Part shown: positions 45,849 through 54,828 of the stretch, one piece after another
How positions within the stretch are numbered: the stretch's first letter is position 1
Layout of the letters: the number at the start of each line of letters is the position of its first letter
The notes under the pieces: generated by a model
Told to the model about the DNA's origin: nothing
Seen by the model: the letters and a program-made list of their open reading frames with translations, nothing else
The model's database searches: none
Source: Paenibacillus sp. G2S3
Lineage (GTDB): Bacteria; Bacillota; Bacilli; Paenibacillales; Paenibacillaceae
Assembly: GCF_030123105.1 (NCBI RefSeq)
Contig: NZ_CP126095.1
Span: 3,348,001 to 3,412,000 of the forward strand
Length of the DNA stretch: 64,000 bases
Reading direction: 5' to 3'
Program-made: the position numbers and the translations under genes

Positions 45849-46364
45849 ATGAGTGAGACATACAGACTGGCAGAACTGAAAGATGCGGAGATTTTGCTTG
45901 AGGTTACATATCGTGCGTATGAGCTGATTCGTGAGCTCGGGCTGCATTGGCCAGCGGCTACAGCTGACTTGGCACTTATTGAAGACAATATTGCTACGAA
46001 TGAGTGTTATGTGCTTGAAGTTGATGGAACGATCGTTGCGACGATAACCCTCTCAAAAGAAGAAGATATTAAGAAGATTAGTCCATTGCCTTTTATTAAA
46101 TGGTTCGCTGCACATCCGGTTTACAGTAACAGAGGTTATGGTGGAAAGCTTCTAGATTGGGTGGAAGAGCACATTATTGCTGGACAATTGGGTTCGGCTG
46201 CGGTCACGCTGGCAACGGCGAAGAAGCACCCATGGTTAGTTCAAATGTATGAACGCCGGGGGTATGAACGGTTTCTGGAGCTGGATCAGCAGAATGGTGA
46301 TGGCATTATGTATCTGATGAAAAAAACACTAACAAACAAACCACAATTCATCCAAAGGGGATAG
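45849..46364 (+). CDS. N-acetyltransferase of S-modified cysteine salvage (SnaB/YtmI-like)
   Basis: This 171-residue GNAT carries KWFAAHPVYSNRGYGGKLLDWVEEH (acetyl-CoA loop N-R-G-Y-G-G) and VQMYERRGYERFLEL. It is the first gene of the operon, as ytmI (snaB) is in B. subtilis, where the enzyme N-acetylates S-alkyl cysteines before oxygenation. By position it should acetylate the amino group of an imported S-substituted cysteine. GGAAGGATGGAGG lies upstream of the ATG. The binding-protein gene begins five bases after its stop. Confidence 0.85.
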   Translation: MSETYRLAELKDAEILLEVTYRAYELIRELGLHWPAATADLALIEDNIATNECYVLEVDGTIVATITLSKEEDIKKISPLPFIKWFAAHPVYSNRGYGGKLLDWVEEHIIAGQLGSAAVTLATAKKHPWLVQMYERRGYERFLELDQQNGDGIMYLMKKTLTNKPQFIQRG

Positions 46365-46368
46365 AAAA

Positions 46369-47226
46369 ATGAAAAAGTCCATTTCACTAGTAATTGCATC
46401 GTTATTGACACTGGCGATTGCCGGTTGCGGAAATAACAGCAACAGCGCGAGCAGCAGTAAGAATGGTAATGCTGCTGAGGCCGCAACACCCGCCAATGCT
46501 TCGACAAAGGTAACTAAGATTATCGTAGGCACGGGTACTGCTTTTCCGAAGGTCTGCTTCATAGATGAGAACGGCAAGCTTACAGGCTTCGATGTGGAAC
46601 TGCTCAAAGAAATTGATAAGCAGCTGCCGGAATATGAATTTGAGTTTCAAACCATGGATTTCAGCAATTTGCTACTGAGTCTGGAAACTAAAAAAATCGA
46701 TCTGGTCGCCCATGTCATGGAGAAGAATCCGGAGCGGGAGCTGAAATATTCTTTTAATAAAGAAGCCTATGCCCACTGGAGAAACCGCATCGTAGTGGCG
46801 AAGGATAATGATTCGATCCAATCACTGGATGATCTTAAAGGGAAAAAGGTGCTAGTCGGTGCGACAAGTGCACAAGCGCAAATTCTAGAGAACTACAATA
46901 AAGAGAATGACAATGCAATTAATATCGTGTATCAGAACGGTGCAGCGAATGACACCGTGGCACAGATTAGTTCTGGACGTGTGGACGCTACACTAGCTGC
47001 AGATTTTGTCCTGCCGATCATTGATCCGCAGAGTCAGCTAAAGGCTACAGGCGACGAGCTGTCCTCCGCGGACATTCTCTATGTTTTCCGTAAGGATGAT
47101 GCCGATTCACAGAAGCTGTCAGATGCAATTGACGGTGCGATTAAAGAGCTGAAGACGGACGGAACACTGGGTAAGCTGAGCACGGAATGGCTGGGTGCGG
47201 ACGTTACAGCAGATTCAGTTAAATGA
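46369..47226 (+). CDS. Substrate-binding lipoprotein of a cystine/S-modified cysteine ABC importer
   Basis: This 285-residue lipoprotein has a lipobox LAIAGC (Cys20) and an amino-acid type-II binding fold (ENGKLTGFDVELLKEIDKQL, MDFSNLLLSLETKKIDLV, VLVGATSAQAQILENYN). It matches TcyJ/TcyK-type proteins of the ytm operon, of which B. subtilis has two; only one is present here. It delivers cystine or an S-modified cysteine to the TcyL-TcyM-TcyN complex encoded next. AAAGGGGATAG lies before the ATG. Confidence 0.9.
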   Translation: MKKSISLVIASLLTLAIAGCGNNSNSASSSKNGNAAEAATPANASTKVTKIIVGTGTAFPKVCFIDENGKLTGFDVELLKEIDKQLPEYEFEFQTMDFSNLLLSLETKKIDLVAHVMEKNPERELKYSFNKEAYAHWRNRIVVAKDNDSIQSLDDLKGKKVLVGATSAQAQILENYNKENDNAINIVYQNGAANDTVAQISSGRVDATLAADFVLPIIDPQSQLKATGDELSSADILYVFRKDDADSQKLSDAIDGAIKELKTDGTLGKLSTEWLGADVTADSVK

Positions 47227-47259
47227 TTGAACCAATGAGTACGGGAAGGGAGGGAATTT

Positions 47260-48045
47260 ATGGGCGCACAGTTTGATATCAGCTTTGTATTTTCGTTTTT
47301 GCCTAAGTTACTTGGGACTTTAAGCACCACGCTTCTGATTGTCGCCGGTTCTCTCCTGACAGGGATTATTGTCGGCTTTCTCGTAGCTCTGCCAAGACTT
47401 TATAAAATACCGGTATTGAAGATTTTCTCAGAAATCTATATCTCCTTTTTTCGAGGAACGCCGATTCTTATCCAGCTCTTCCTGTTTTATTACGGTCTGC
47501 CTGAAATCATGAAGCTGGTCCATGTGGATATGACCCGAACTCCTGTACTTGTCTTTGTGATTCTTACCTACGGTCTGCATACAGGGGCATATATGTCTGA
47601 AATGATCAGGGCTTCTGTGATGGCGGTGGATAAGGGGCAGGTGGAGGCGGCTTATGCTACGGGGATGACGGGGTTCCAAGCTTTTACACGAATCGTGCTG
47701 CCGCAAGCGCTTGGAATCGCAGTTCCGGTATTCTCCAATCTAGTAATTGCACTCCTGAAAGATACGTCATTAGCTTTTACCCTCGGGGTGATGGAAATGT
47801 CAGGAAAAGCGCAGACGCTTGGCAGTTTAACCCAGCATTTTATTGAAACATATATTGCGCTCGCGCTGATCTATCTGGTCATCAGCTTTACGATTGAGAA
47901 GCTGCTGCTAGTAGCTGAACACCACCTGCTGCGGCATGAAAAGAGGAATACGCCGGAGAAAAAATCGTTTAAGATCAACAAAAACTGGTCCTACCGCCGC
48001 ATTATTGCAGAATTAGGACCGGGCAAAGGAGGCACCGGATTATGA
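47260..48045 (+). CDS. tcyL: ABC importer permease, TcyL-like
   Basis: This 261-residue polar amino acid permease has five likely membrane helices, FRGTPILIQLFLFYYGLPEI near the start of the conserved region, and the EAA loop QVEAAYATGMTGFQAFTRIVLPQAL that contacts the ATPase. GGGAGGG lies 6-7 bases before ATG 47260. It ends by overlapping the second permease by four bases. The C-terminus (about 225-261) is longer and more basic than usual. The symbol follows the B. subtilis operon order; the orthology is not proven. Confidence 0.87.
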   Translation: MGAQFDISFVFSFLPKLLGTLSTTLLIVAGSLLTGIIVGFLVALPRLYKIPVLKIFSEIYISFFRGTPILIQLFLFYYGLPEIMKLVHVDMTRTPVLVFVILTYGLHTGAYMSEMIRASVMAVDKGQVEAAYATGMTGFQAFTRIVLPQALGIAVPVFSNLVIALLKDTSLAFTLGVMEMSGKAQTLGSLTQHFIETYIALALIYLVISFTIEKLLLVAEHHLLRHEKRNTPEKKSFKINKNWSYRRIIAELGPGKGGTGL

Positions 48046-48752
48046 AGCTGGACCCATCGTTTATATGGACTGCTCTGGTGCAAATTCTGAGTGCAATTCC
48101 AACGACATTATATATTACCGTTGTCTCTGTATTGATTGGTTTTGTGATTGGAGTGGCTGTTGCCTTGATCCGGCTCTACAGAGTTCCACTGCTGTATCCG
48201 CTGGCCGTCGGTTATGTAACGTTTATCCGGGGGACACCGATGCTGACGCATCTGCTGCTTATTTATTTTGGACTTCCCGTGCTGATTGATGGTCTGGCGG
48301 CACATTTCGGCTGGAGCTTCAGATCGGTGTCGATTCCAATGATCGGTTTTGCCTATATTTCGTTCTCGATTACTGCGGGAGCTTATATGTCCGAAGTTGT
48401 CCGTTCCGGCTTGCTCGCTGTGGATCGTGGTCAGCTAGAAGCGGCCCATTCTATCGGAATGACTACACCCCAAGCACTGAAGCGGATTGTTTTTCCTCAG
48501 GCGTTGGCGGCAAGTCTACCTAATCTTTCGAATTCGGTAATCGGTATGCTGCACGGATCTACCCTTGCTTTTACCGTTTCGGTGGTGGATATCAATGCCA
48601 AGGCGCAGATTGTGGCTTCAACGAACTGGAAGTTTTTTGAGGCTTATCTAGCGGCGGCGTTGATCTTCTGGGCACTTACGTTTCTGATCGAACGCGTAAC
48701 CTCAGTAATTGAAAAAAGGATTAATCTGTACAATCGAGGTGGAGTAGCATGA
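48042..48752 (+). CDS. tcyM: ABC importer permease, TcyM-like
   Basis: This 236-residue second permease has [21 protein letters not shown] and the EAA loop [25 protein letters not shown], with about five membrane helices. It forms a heterodimer with the preceding permease. Its ATG overlaps that gene by four bases, and its stop overlaps the ATPase gene by four bases, so the three transporter subunits are translationally coupled. Confidence 0.87.
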   Translation: MKLDPSFIWTALVQILSAIPTTLYITVVSVLIGFVIGVAVALIRLYRVPLLYPLAVGYVTFIRGTPMLTHLLLIYFGLPVLIDGLAAHFGWSFRSVSIPMIGFAYISFSITAGAYMSEVVRSGLLAVDRGQLEAAHSIGMTTPQALKRIVFPQALAASLPNLSNSVIGMLHGSTLAFTVSVVDINAKAQIVASTNWKFFEAYLAAALIFWALTFLIERVTSVIEKRINLYNRGGVA

Positions 48753-49501
48753 TCAAGCTTGCGCAAATTTCGAAGTCATTCGGACGGAATCAGGTATTGA
48801 ACAATATAGATTTAACAGTGACGAAGGGTGAGGTTGTCGTCATTCTCGGTCCCAGTGGCTCAGGCAAAACAACACTCTTACGCTGTGTGAATTATCTGGA
48901 GAGGCCAAGCAGCGGAGAGATCGCCATCGGCGATTTCAAAGTGAACTGCAAACATGCCCGCATAAAGGAGATTCATCAGCTCAGACAAAAAACGGCAATG
49001 GTATTTCAGCAGTACAATTTGTTCCGTCATAAAACCGCGCTGGAGAACGTGATGGAAGGGCTGCTAATTGTCAAAAAGCTTCCGAAGGATGAAGCGAGAA
49101 AGCGGAGCATTGCGCTACTTGAAAAGGTTGGTCTTGCCAGCAAGCTGGACGCCTATCCGAGTCAGCTGTCTGGAGGTCAACAGCAGCGGGTAGGGATTGC
49201 CCGTGCCTTGGCTCTCGAGCCAGAGGTTATCTTATTCGACGAACCAACATCGGCGCTGGACCCAGAGCTAGTGGGTGAAGTGCTGGCTGTTATCCGCAAA
49301 ATTGCCAAGGAAGGCATCACAATGATTGTGGTGACCCATGAAATGGGCTTTGCTCGCGATGTGGCGAATCATGTGGTTTTTATGGACGGAGGCGTCATTG
49401 TTGAAGAAGGAACTCCGACAGAGCTGTTTAACCATCCGCGTGAAGAAAGAACGAAGCAGTTCCTGAAGCGGATCACACCTGAATTTAACTATTCGATATA
49501 G
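48749..49501 (+). CDS. tcyN: ABC importer ATPase, TcyN-like
   Basis: This 250-residue polar amino acid ATPase has Walker [10 protein letters not shown] (34-42), Q-loop in [10 protein letters not shown], signature [15 protein letters not shown], Walker [13 protein letters not shown], and the switch His in [12 protein letters not shown]. It energises the importer formed with the two upstream permeases. The first monooxygenase of the pathway begins 11 bases after its stop behind AGGAGG. Confidence 0.92.
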   Translation: MIKLAQISKSFGRNQVLNNIDLTVTKGEVVVILGPSGSGKTTLLRCVNYLERPSSGEIAIGDFKVNCKHARIKEIHQLRQKTAMVFQQYNLFRHKTALENVMEGLLIVKKLPKDEARKRSIALLEKVGLASKLDAYPSQLSGGQQQRVGIARALALEPEVILFDEPTSALDPELVGEVLAVIRKIAKEGITMIVVTHEMGFARDVANHVVFMDGGVIVEEGTPTELFNHPREERTKQFLKRITPEFNYSI

Positions 49502-49512
49502 GAGGCAACATT

Positions 49513-50529
49513 ATGGCTATTACAATCAGCGTACTCGATCAAAGTCCGATCTATCCGGGAGAAACGCCAGAGGAAGCATTCCAGCATACGATTAAGCTGG
49601 CACAACTGTCTGAGGAGCTTGGATTTCATCGATTTTGGGTTTCGGAGCATCATGACTCTGAGCAGGTAGCCGGTTCTTCCCCGGAAGTACTCATCTCACA
49701 TCTGCTGGCCAAAACGGAGCGTATCCGCATTGGCTCCGGTGGAATCATGCTCCAGCATTACAGCCCGTATAAGGTGGCGGAGAATTTCAATGTGCTGGCT
49801 ACGCTGGCTCCTGGCCGAGTGGATCTCGGTGTGGGACGCGCTCCCGGCGGTCTTCCACGCAGTACACAAGCGCTTCAGCAGGGAAGAGAAGAATCCCCTA
49901 GCTTAACGGACAAAATCATAGAGCTGGAGAAGTATGTACATAACCGGCTCGAAGAAAACCATCCGCTGGCAGGGCTGAAGGCAGGTCCCCTCCCTGGACT
50001 TCCGCCCGAGCTGTATGTGCTTGGCGCGAGTGTAGGCAGTGCAGAGATTGCCGCTGAACTTGGGTTACCTTATGTGTTCTCCCTGTTTATTAACAGCGAT
50101 AAGGCAGTAGCGCTAGATGCCATTCGTGCTTACCGCAGCAGTTTTGTTTCTACACAGGGCAGACAACCGCAAGCGATTATCGCTTTAGCGCTAGTGGTGG
50201 CTGAGACCGAGGAGGAAGCGAAAGAACTGGCGGGCGCGCATAAGTTGATTCGGATACAACTAGCAAGCGGGAAGAAGCTAACCGTTGGGACCCTGGAACA
50301 GGCGGAGGAATTTGCCCGCCAGAGCAATGAAGCCTACACAATTGAAGAGCTGGAACCAGAGATTACCAAAGGAACGAAAGCATCTGTGCGTGAACAGCTG
50401 TTGGCACTTTCAGAGGCTTCCGGTGTTGATGAATTCATCATAACAACGAATGTGCAGCCATTTGATAAACGGCTCCGCTCTTTTGAACTGCTGAGCGAAG
50501 TAATTGCTGAAGTGCCGGCAGAGGCATAA
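49513..50529 (+). CDS. Flavin-dependent monooxygenase, CmoO/YtmO-like
   Basis: This 338-residue LLM-class TIM barrel reads SVLDQSPIYPGETPEEAF, HRFWVSEHHDSEQVAGSSPEVL, IRIGSGGIMLQHY and PGRVDLGVGRAPGGLP. It matches YtmO in the B. subtilis ytm operon, which with reduced FMN and oxygen acts on N-acetyl S-alkyl cysteines. It follows the importer ATPase within 11 bases. The reduced flavin source is not encoded in the operon. The residue-level substrate specificity cannot be read from sequence. Confidence 0.85.
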   Translation: MAITISVLDQSPIYPGETPEEAFQHTIKLAQLSEELGFHRFWVSEHHDSEQVAGSSPEVLISHLLAKTERIRIGSGGIMLQHYSPYKVAENFNVLATLAPGRVDLGVGRAPGGLPRSTQALQQGREESPSLTDKIIELEKYVHNRLEENHPLAGLKAGPLPGLPPELYVLGASVGSAEIAAELGLPYVFSLFINSDKAVALDAIRAYRSSFVSTQGRQPQAIIALALVVAETEEEAKELAGAHKLIRIQLASGKKLTVGTLEQAEEFARQSNEAYTIEELEPEITKGTKASVREQLLALSEASGVDEFIITTNVQPFDKRLRSFELLSEVIAEVPAEA

Positions 50530-50582
50530 GGCAGGTGAGATCAGTTTCACACAGGAAATCGTGTAAAGGAGGTTGACTGCAT

Positions 50583-51764
50583 ATGGCAAGTAACGCTACA
50601 GAGCTAAGCGCGGAAGCGCTTGGAGAAGAATTAATCGGGATACGCCGTCATCTGCACCGGCACCCGGAACTGTCCAATGAGGAGCATGGTACAACAGAAT
50701 ATATTATTTCCCTGCTGGAGCGGGCAGGAGTCAGGGTCGTAGATTACGGTCTGTCTACCGGAGTGATTGCAGAGATTGGGGGCAAGCAGCCGGGTCCGGT
50801 CATCGCGCTGCGCGCAGATATCGACGCCTTGCCGATTCAGGAGGAAACCGGAGTAGCCTATGCTTCGTTATTTCCCGGTAAAATGCATGCCTGCGGACAT
50901 GATTTCCATACGGCTGCCTTAATCGGAGCAGCCTATCAATTGAAGCAGCGAGAGCAGCAATTACAGGGAACGGTGCGCCTGTTGTTCCAACCGGCTGAGG
51001 AGAAGGCGCAGGGGGCACAGCGGATCATTGCTAGCGGGGCGCTAGAAGAAGTCCGGGCAGTGATCGGGCTGCATAACAAGCCGGATTTGCCGGTCGGAAC
51101 GATCGGTATTACGGCGGGTCCTTTAATGGCAGCGGCTGACGGCTTTGTGATTGAAGTGCAGGGTGGCAGTTCTCATGCTGCCGTTCCAGAAGCTGGGATA
51201 GACCCGATTGTAGCTGCTTCGCATATCGTGACCGCATTCCAATCCATTGTAAGTCGCAATGTCAGTCCACTGCAAAGTGCGGTGGTCAGTGTGACGCAGA
51301 TTCACAGCGGGAATTCATGGAACATTATCCCCGAAAAAGCCGTGCTTGAGGGGACGATCCGCACCTTTGATGAAACGGTGCGAAGCAAAGTGCTGGACCG
51401 CTTTCAGGAAGTGGCGACCGGTGTAGCGGCTGCTCTTGGAGCAGAAGCCACTGTTCGCTGGATAGAAGGACCGCCTCCGGTTATCAATGATTCTGCCTTA
51501 GCGGTGTTAGGGGTAGAGTCGGCCGAAGCTCTTGGGTACCGAGCGGTCAAGCCAGAGCTTTCTCTGGCCGGAGAGGATTTTGCCTTCTATCAGCGCGTGG
51601 TACCGGGACTGTTCGTCTTTGTAGGTACTGAAGGAAGCCAAGAATGGCATCATCCAGCCTTCAATCTAGATGAACGGGCGCTCCCTGTGGCGGCACGTTT
51701 CCTAGCGGATGTGGCTGTACGTTCCCTTGAGTACTACAATTCCGGTGGAGGTGCAGAATTATAG
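50583..51764 (+). CDS. M20-family deacylase/amidohydrolase, YtnL/YxeP-like
   Basis: This 393-residue metallo-hydrolase has the metal ligands ALRADIDALP, MHACGHDFHTA (Cys104, His106), FQPAEEKAQGA, GLHNKPDLPVG and SLAGEDFAFY. It probably removes the N-acetyl group added by the first enzyme, releasing the amino acid after the sulfur side chain has been oxidised. AAAGGAGGTTGACTGCAT precedes the ATG. It ends seven bases inside the apparent start of the oxidase gene. A second M20 protein closes the operon, so the two may serve different acyl-cysteines. Confidence 0.87.
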   Translation: MASNATELSAEALGEELIGIRRHLHRHPELSNEEHGTTEYIISLLERAGVRVVDYGLSTGVIAEIGGKQPGPVIALRADIDALPIQEETGVAYASLFPGKMHACGHDFHTAALIGAAYQLKQREQQLQGTVRLLFQPAEEKAQGAQRIIASGALEEVRAVIGLHNKPDLPVGTIGITAGPLMAAADGFVIEVQGGSSHAAVPEAGIDPIVAASHIVTAFQSIVSRNVSPLQSAVVSVTQIHSGNSWNIIPEKAVLEGTIRTFDETVRSKVLDRFQEVATGVAAALGAEATVRWIEGPPPVINDSALAVLGVESAEALGYRAVKPELSLAGEDFAFYQRVVPGLFVFVGTEGSQEWHHPAFNLDERALPVAARFLADVAVRSLEYYNSGGGAEL

Positions 51765-52936
51765 CTGAACATAAAAGTTACGATGTAATTATTGTAGGCG
51801 CAGGTTCGATGGGCATAAGCGCTGGTTATGACCTTGCGAGGCGCGGAGTGAAGACGTTGCTGATTGATGCCTTTGATCCACCACATACACAGGGGAGCCA
51901 TCACGGGGAATCCCGGCTGATCCGGCATGCTTACAGCGGTGATCCCACCTACATTGATTTGGCTCTGCGGGCAGATACGCTATGGAAAGAAGTGGAGCTG
52001 TTGAGTGGAAGCGAATTGCTTATCCGCTCAGGTGTGCTGAATCTTGCGGATAGCGCAGTGTATTCCTTCAGCGACCGTCTCGAGGTAGCGAAGAAACGGA
52101 AGGTGCGGGTAGAGCATCTGGATGCCGAAGAGATCCGGCGGCGCTGGCCAGCATTGAACATTCCGGAAGCATTCGCGGCGATGTATGAACCAGATGCCGG
52201 GTATTTGTACAGCGAGCGATGTATTTCCGCCTACCGCCAGCTTGCGCTTGGACATGGTGCGGAAGTGTTGACGAACACTCCATTAGTGAACATCACCGCA
52301 CGCGAAGGCAGCGTTACGGTTCATACGATAAATGGCGATTATCACGGAGCGGCAGCTATCCTTAGTGCCGGAGCCTGGTTTGACGCGTTGGCGCCTTTTG
52401 TACATTTGCCGATCAAGGCGATCCGTAAAGTTGTCGGCTGGTTTGAGAGTTCTCCTGCTTTTGCTGCCGGTAGCTTCCCCGGTTTCACGCTGGGAGCAGA
52501 GGAAGGTGGCTATTATGGCTTTCCCAGCATTAATGGAGCTGGTCTGAAGATCGGCCGTCACGATACGGGGCTGGAATGGAAGCCGGGTACACAGCTTGCT
52601 CCGTTCGGCAGTGAAGCCAGCGATGAGGGTGACCTCCGTAAGGTACTGGAGTCTTACATGCCCGGTGCAGCTGGCCGATTGCTAAAAGGTTCTGCATGCA
52701 AATATGAGCATTCGCCTGATGAAGATTTCATTATAGACCGCCATCCGCTCCACTCTAATGTGTTGATAGCTGGAGGGTTTTCGGGGCATGGTTTTAAATT
52801 TTCTAGTGTTGTGGGTGAAATACTGGCCGACTTAGCGATCAGCGGAGTTACCAATCATAACATCGAGCCTTTTTCGTTATCTCGTTTTGCACCACCGGAT
52901 CATTCGCTAACAAGTCTTATATTGGAGGGGATTTAA
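51758..52936 (+). CDS. FAD-dependent amine oxidase, monomeric sarcosine oxidase/SolA-like
   Basis: This flavoprotein of about 392 residues has an FAD site YDVIIVGAGSMG at its N-terminus, then GSHHGESRLIRHAYSGD. Cys in SACKYEHSPDEDFIIDRHP matches the covalent-FAD Cys of monomeric sarcosine oxidase, and VLIAGGFSGHGFKFSS is its C-terminal motif. The family oxidises N-methyl or cyclic secondary amino acids to imines, making hydrogen peroxide. The first ATG (51809) would delete the FAD motif. Upstream in frame, back to a TGA at 51728-51730, there is no ATG, GTG, TTG or CTG. ATT 51758 or ATA 51761, 5-8 bases after GGAGGT, must therefore serve. This gene is not part of the B. subtilis operon. Confidence 0.85.
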   Translation: MIAEHKSYDVIIVGAGSMGISAGYDLARRGVKTLLIDAFDPPHTQGSHHGESRLIRHAYSGDPTYIDLALRADTLWKEVELLSGSELLIRSGVLNLADSAVYSFSDRLEVAKKRKVRVEHLDAEEIRRRWPALNIPEAFAAMYEPDAGYLYSERCISAYRQLALGHGAEVLTNTPLVNITAREGSVTVHTINGDYHGAAAILSAGAWFDALAPFVHLPIKAIRKVVGWFESSPAFAAGSFPGFTLGAEEGGYYGFPSINGAGLKIGRHDTGLEWKPGTQLAPFGSEASDEGDLRKVLESYMPGAAGRLLKGSACKYEHSPDEDFIIDRHPLHSNVLIAGGFSGHGFKFSSVVGEILADLAISGVTNHNIEPFSLSRFAPPDHSLTSLILEGI

Positions 52937-53415
52937 TGAGCAGAGTTCAAATCAGTGATTATCTCAGTACGTACCATCAACTGGTGCAGAAGACCGCCGG
53001 GTTAACAGAGGAACAACTAAAATGGAAGGCGGAACCCGCCAGTTGGAGTGTGACTGAGGTACTGACTCATCTGGCTGATCACAGCATCGTAGTTTCATTC
53101 CGCATTCGTGATATTCTCGCAGCTACGACATCGCAGCTTCCAGTCTTCAATCAGGATGCTTGGGTCAGCGGTCAGTACGCCAACAGCGGCAATGCTTCCG
53201 ACAATCTGGAGCTGTTCCGCAGCCTGCTTTACTATAACAGCCTTTTGTTTGAACGACTTAGCGAAGAGGATTGGGAGAAAAGCGGAATTAATTTCAAGGG
53301 GGAGACCGTGAAAATTTCAGATATCGTGCGCGGCTTCACTGCACATGTGGAGAGACATCTTGGCCAGATCGAGCGAATCAAACAGGGCGCAGCTAATGCA
53401 TCGTTTGTGCAATGA
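52936..53415 (+). CDS. DinB-fold protein
   Basis: This 159-residue four-helix bundle of the DinB/YfiT type has KAEPASWSVTEVLTHLADHS with one metal His, and TAHVERHLGQIERIK with two more His near residues 135-139, the classic three-His site. Such proteins include mycothiol- and bacillithiol-dependent S-transferases, so a thiol-transfer or thiol-adduct role fits the sulfur operon, but this is inference. Its start overlaps the stop of the oxidase by one base. It has no counterpart in the B. subtilis ytm operon as I know it. Confidence 0.85.
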   Translation: MSRVQISDYLSTYHQLVQKTAGLTEEQLKWKAEPASWSVTEVLTHLADHSIVVSFRIRDILAATTSQLPVFNQDAWVSGQYANSGNASDNLELFRSLLYYNSLLFERLSEEDWEKSGINFKGETVKISDIVRGFTAHVERHLGQIERIKQGAANASFVQ

Positions 53416-53490
53416 TTGCTTCCGAAGTCAGTTTTTCATGAAGTGAAATCTAGGAAGCGTATGCTCACAAAACTTTTAGGAGGAATGAAC

Positions 53491-54828
53491 ATGACCAAAC
53501 CAAGACAACTGAAGCTGGGTGCACTGCTGCATGGGGTAGGAGGCAGCACGTCGATGTGGCGCCATCCAGATGCCAAACCAGATGCCAGTGTAAACTTTGA
53601 ATTATACAAAGGGTGGGTACAGAAGGCAGAAGAAGGCAAGCTGGACCTGATCTTCATCGCAGACGGTCTCTACATTAATGAAAAGTCCATTCCTCATTTC
53701 CTTAACCGGTTTGAGCCGCTGACCATCCTTAGCGCACTCGCAGCCGTCAGCACTAATATCGGGTTGGTTGGTACCTTGTCTACCTCCTACAGTGAACCGT
53801 TTACTGTAGCGCGTCAATTCGGATCACTGGATGTAATCAGCGGAGGCCGAGCCGGCTGGAATGTGGTGACTTCACCGCTGGAAGGCTCTGCCTCGAATTA
53901 CAGCAAAAAAGAGCATCCTGACCATGGCAAGCGTTACCGCATTGCCACCGAATATTTGCAGGTCACGCGCGGATTATGGGACTCTTGGGAGGATGATGCG
54001 TTTGTCCGAGACAAGGAATCAGGTGTATTCTTTGATCCGCAAAAAATGCATACCCTGGACCATCAAGGAGAGTTCTTCTCCGTGAAGGGACCGCTGAATA
54101 TTGCTCGTTCGAAGCAGGGGCAGCCAGTCGTGTTTCAAGCAGGCTCCTCGGAAGTCGGTAAGAATTACGCCTCCAAGGAAGCGGATGCTATCTTCACTGG
54201 ACACGAAACGCTAGAAGACGCCCAGACATTCTACAGCGATGTTAAGACACGGGTAGCATCGTTTGACCGGAATCCGGATGAGGTGCTGATCTTTCCTGGA
54301 ATTGCTCCAATCATCGGTGACACGCCGGAGGAGGCAGAGCGCAAATATCAGGAGGTTGCTGGCCTTGTAACGATTGAGAATGCTCTGAACTACTTAGGTA
54401 GATTCTTCGAACACCATGATTTCTCGCAATATCCGCTGGATGAACCGTTCCCTGAGCTTGGCGAGTTGGGGCGCAATAGCTTTCAGAGCGGTACAGATAA
54501 AATCAAAAAGGATGCGAAGGAGAAAGGCTTGACGCTTCGACAGGTCGCATTGCAATCGGCTACCCCGCGCAGCAGCTTCATTGGCACACCGGAGCAAGTA
54601 GCTGATCAGATTCAAACTTGGTTTGAGAGTCATGGGGCAGACGGATTTATGATCGCGGCTGCCGTCCCTAACGGACTGGAGGAATTCATTGATCGGGTGG
54701 TGCCGATTCTGCAGGAGCGGGGTTTGTTCCGCACTGAATACGAAAGTGACACGCTGCGTGGAAACCTCGGCATTCCGTTACCAGAGAACCGCTATTCCAA
54801 AGCTTCTCAGCCAGCAGGGCAAATTTGA
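53491..54828 (+). CDS. Flavin-dependent monooxygenase, CmoJ/YtnJ-like (NtaA/SnaA/DszA family)
   Basis: This LLM-class monooxygenase of about 445 residues is of the long NtaA/SnaA/DszA type: [20 protein letters not shown], then [12 protein letters not shown], then the [19 protein letters not shown] signature. It fits CmoJ (YtnJ), the second oxygenase of the S-alkyl-cysteine pathway, which acts after N-acetylation. ATG 53491 follows AGGAGG by 7 bases; the longer frame from 53416 is leader sequence. It overlaps the second M20 gene by four bases. Confidence 0.87.
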   Translation: MTKPRQLKLGALLHGVGGSTSMWRHPDAKPDASVNFELYKGWVQKAEEGKLDLIFIADGLYINEKSIPHFLNRFEPLTILSALAAVSTNIGLVGTLSTSYSEPFTVARQFGSLDVISGGRAGWNVVTSPLEGSASNYSKKEHPDHGKRYRIATEYLQVTRGLWDSWEDDAFVRDKESGVFFDPQKMHTLDHQGEFFSVKGPLNIARSKQGQPVVFQAGSSEVGKNYASKEADAIFTGHETLEDAQTFYSDVKTRVASFDRNPDEVLIFPGIAPIIGDTPEEAERKYQEVAGLVTIENALNYLGRFFEHHDFSQYPLDEPFPELGELGRNSFQSGTDKIKKDAKEKGLTLRQVALQSATPRSSFIGTPEQVADQIQTWFESHGADGFMIAAAVPNGLEEFIDRVVPILQERGLFRTEYESDTLRGNLGIPLPENRYSKASQPAGQI

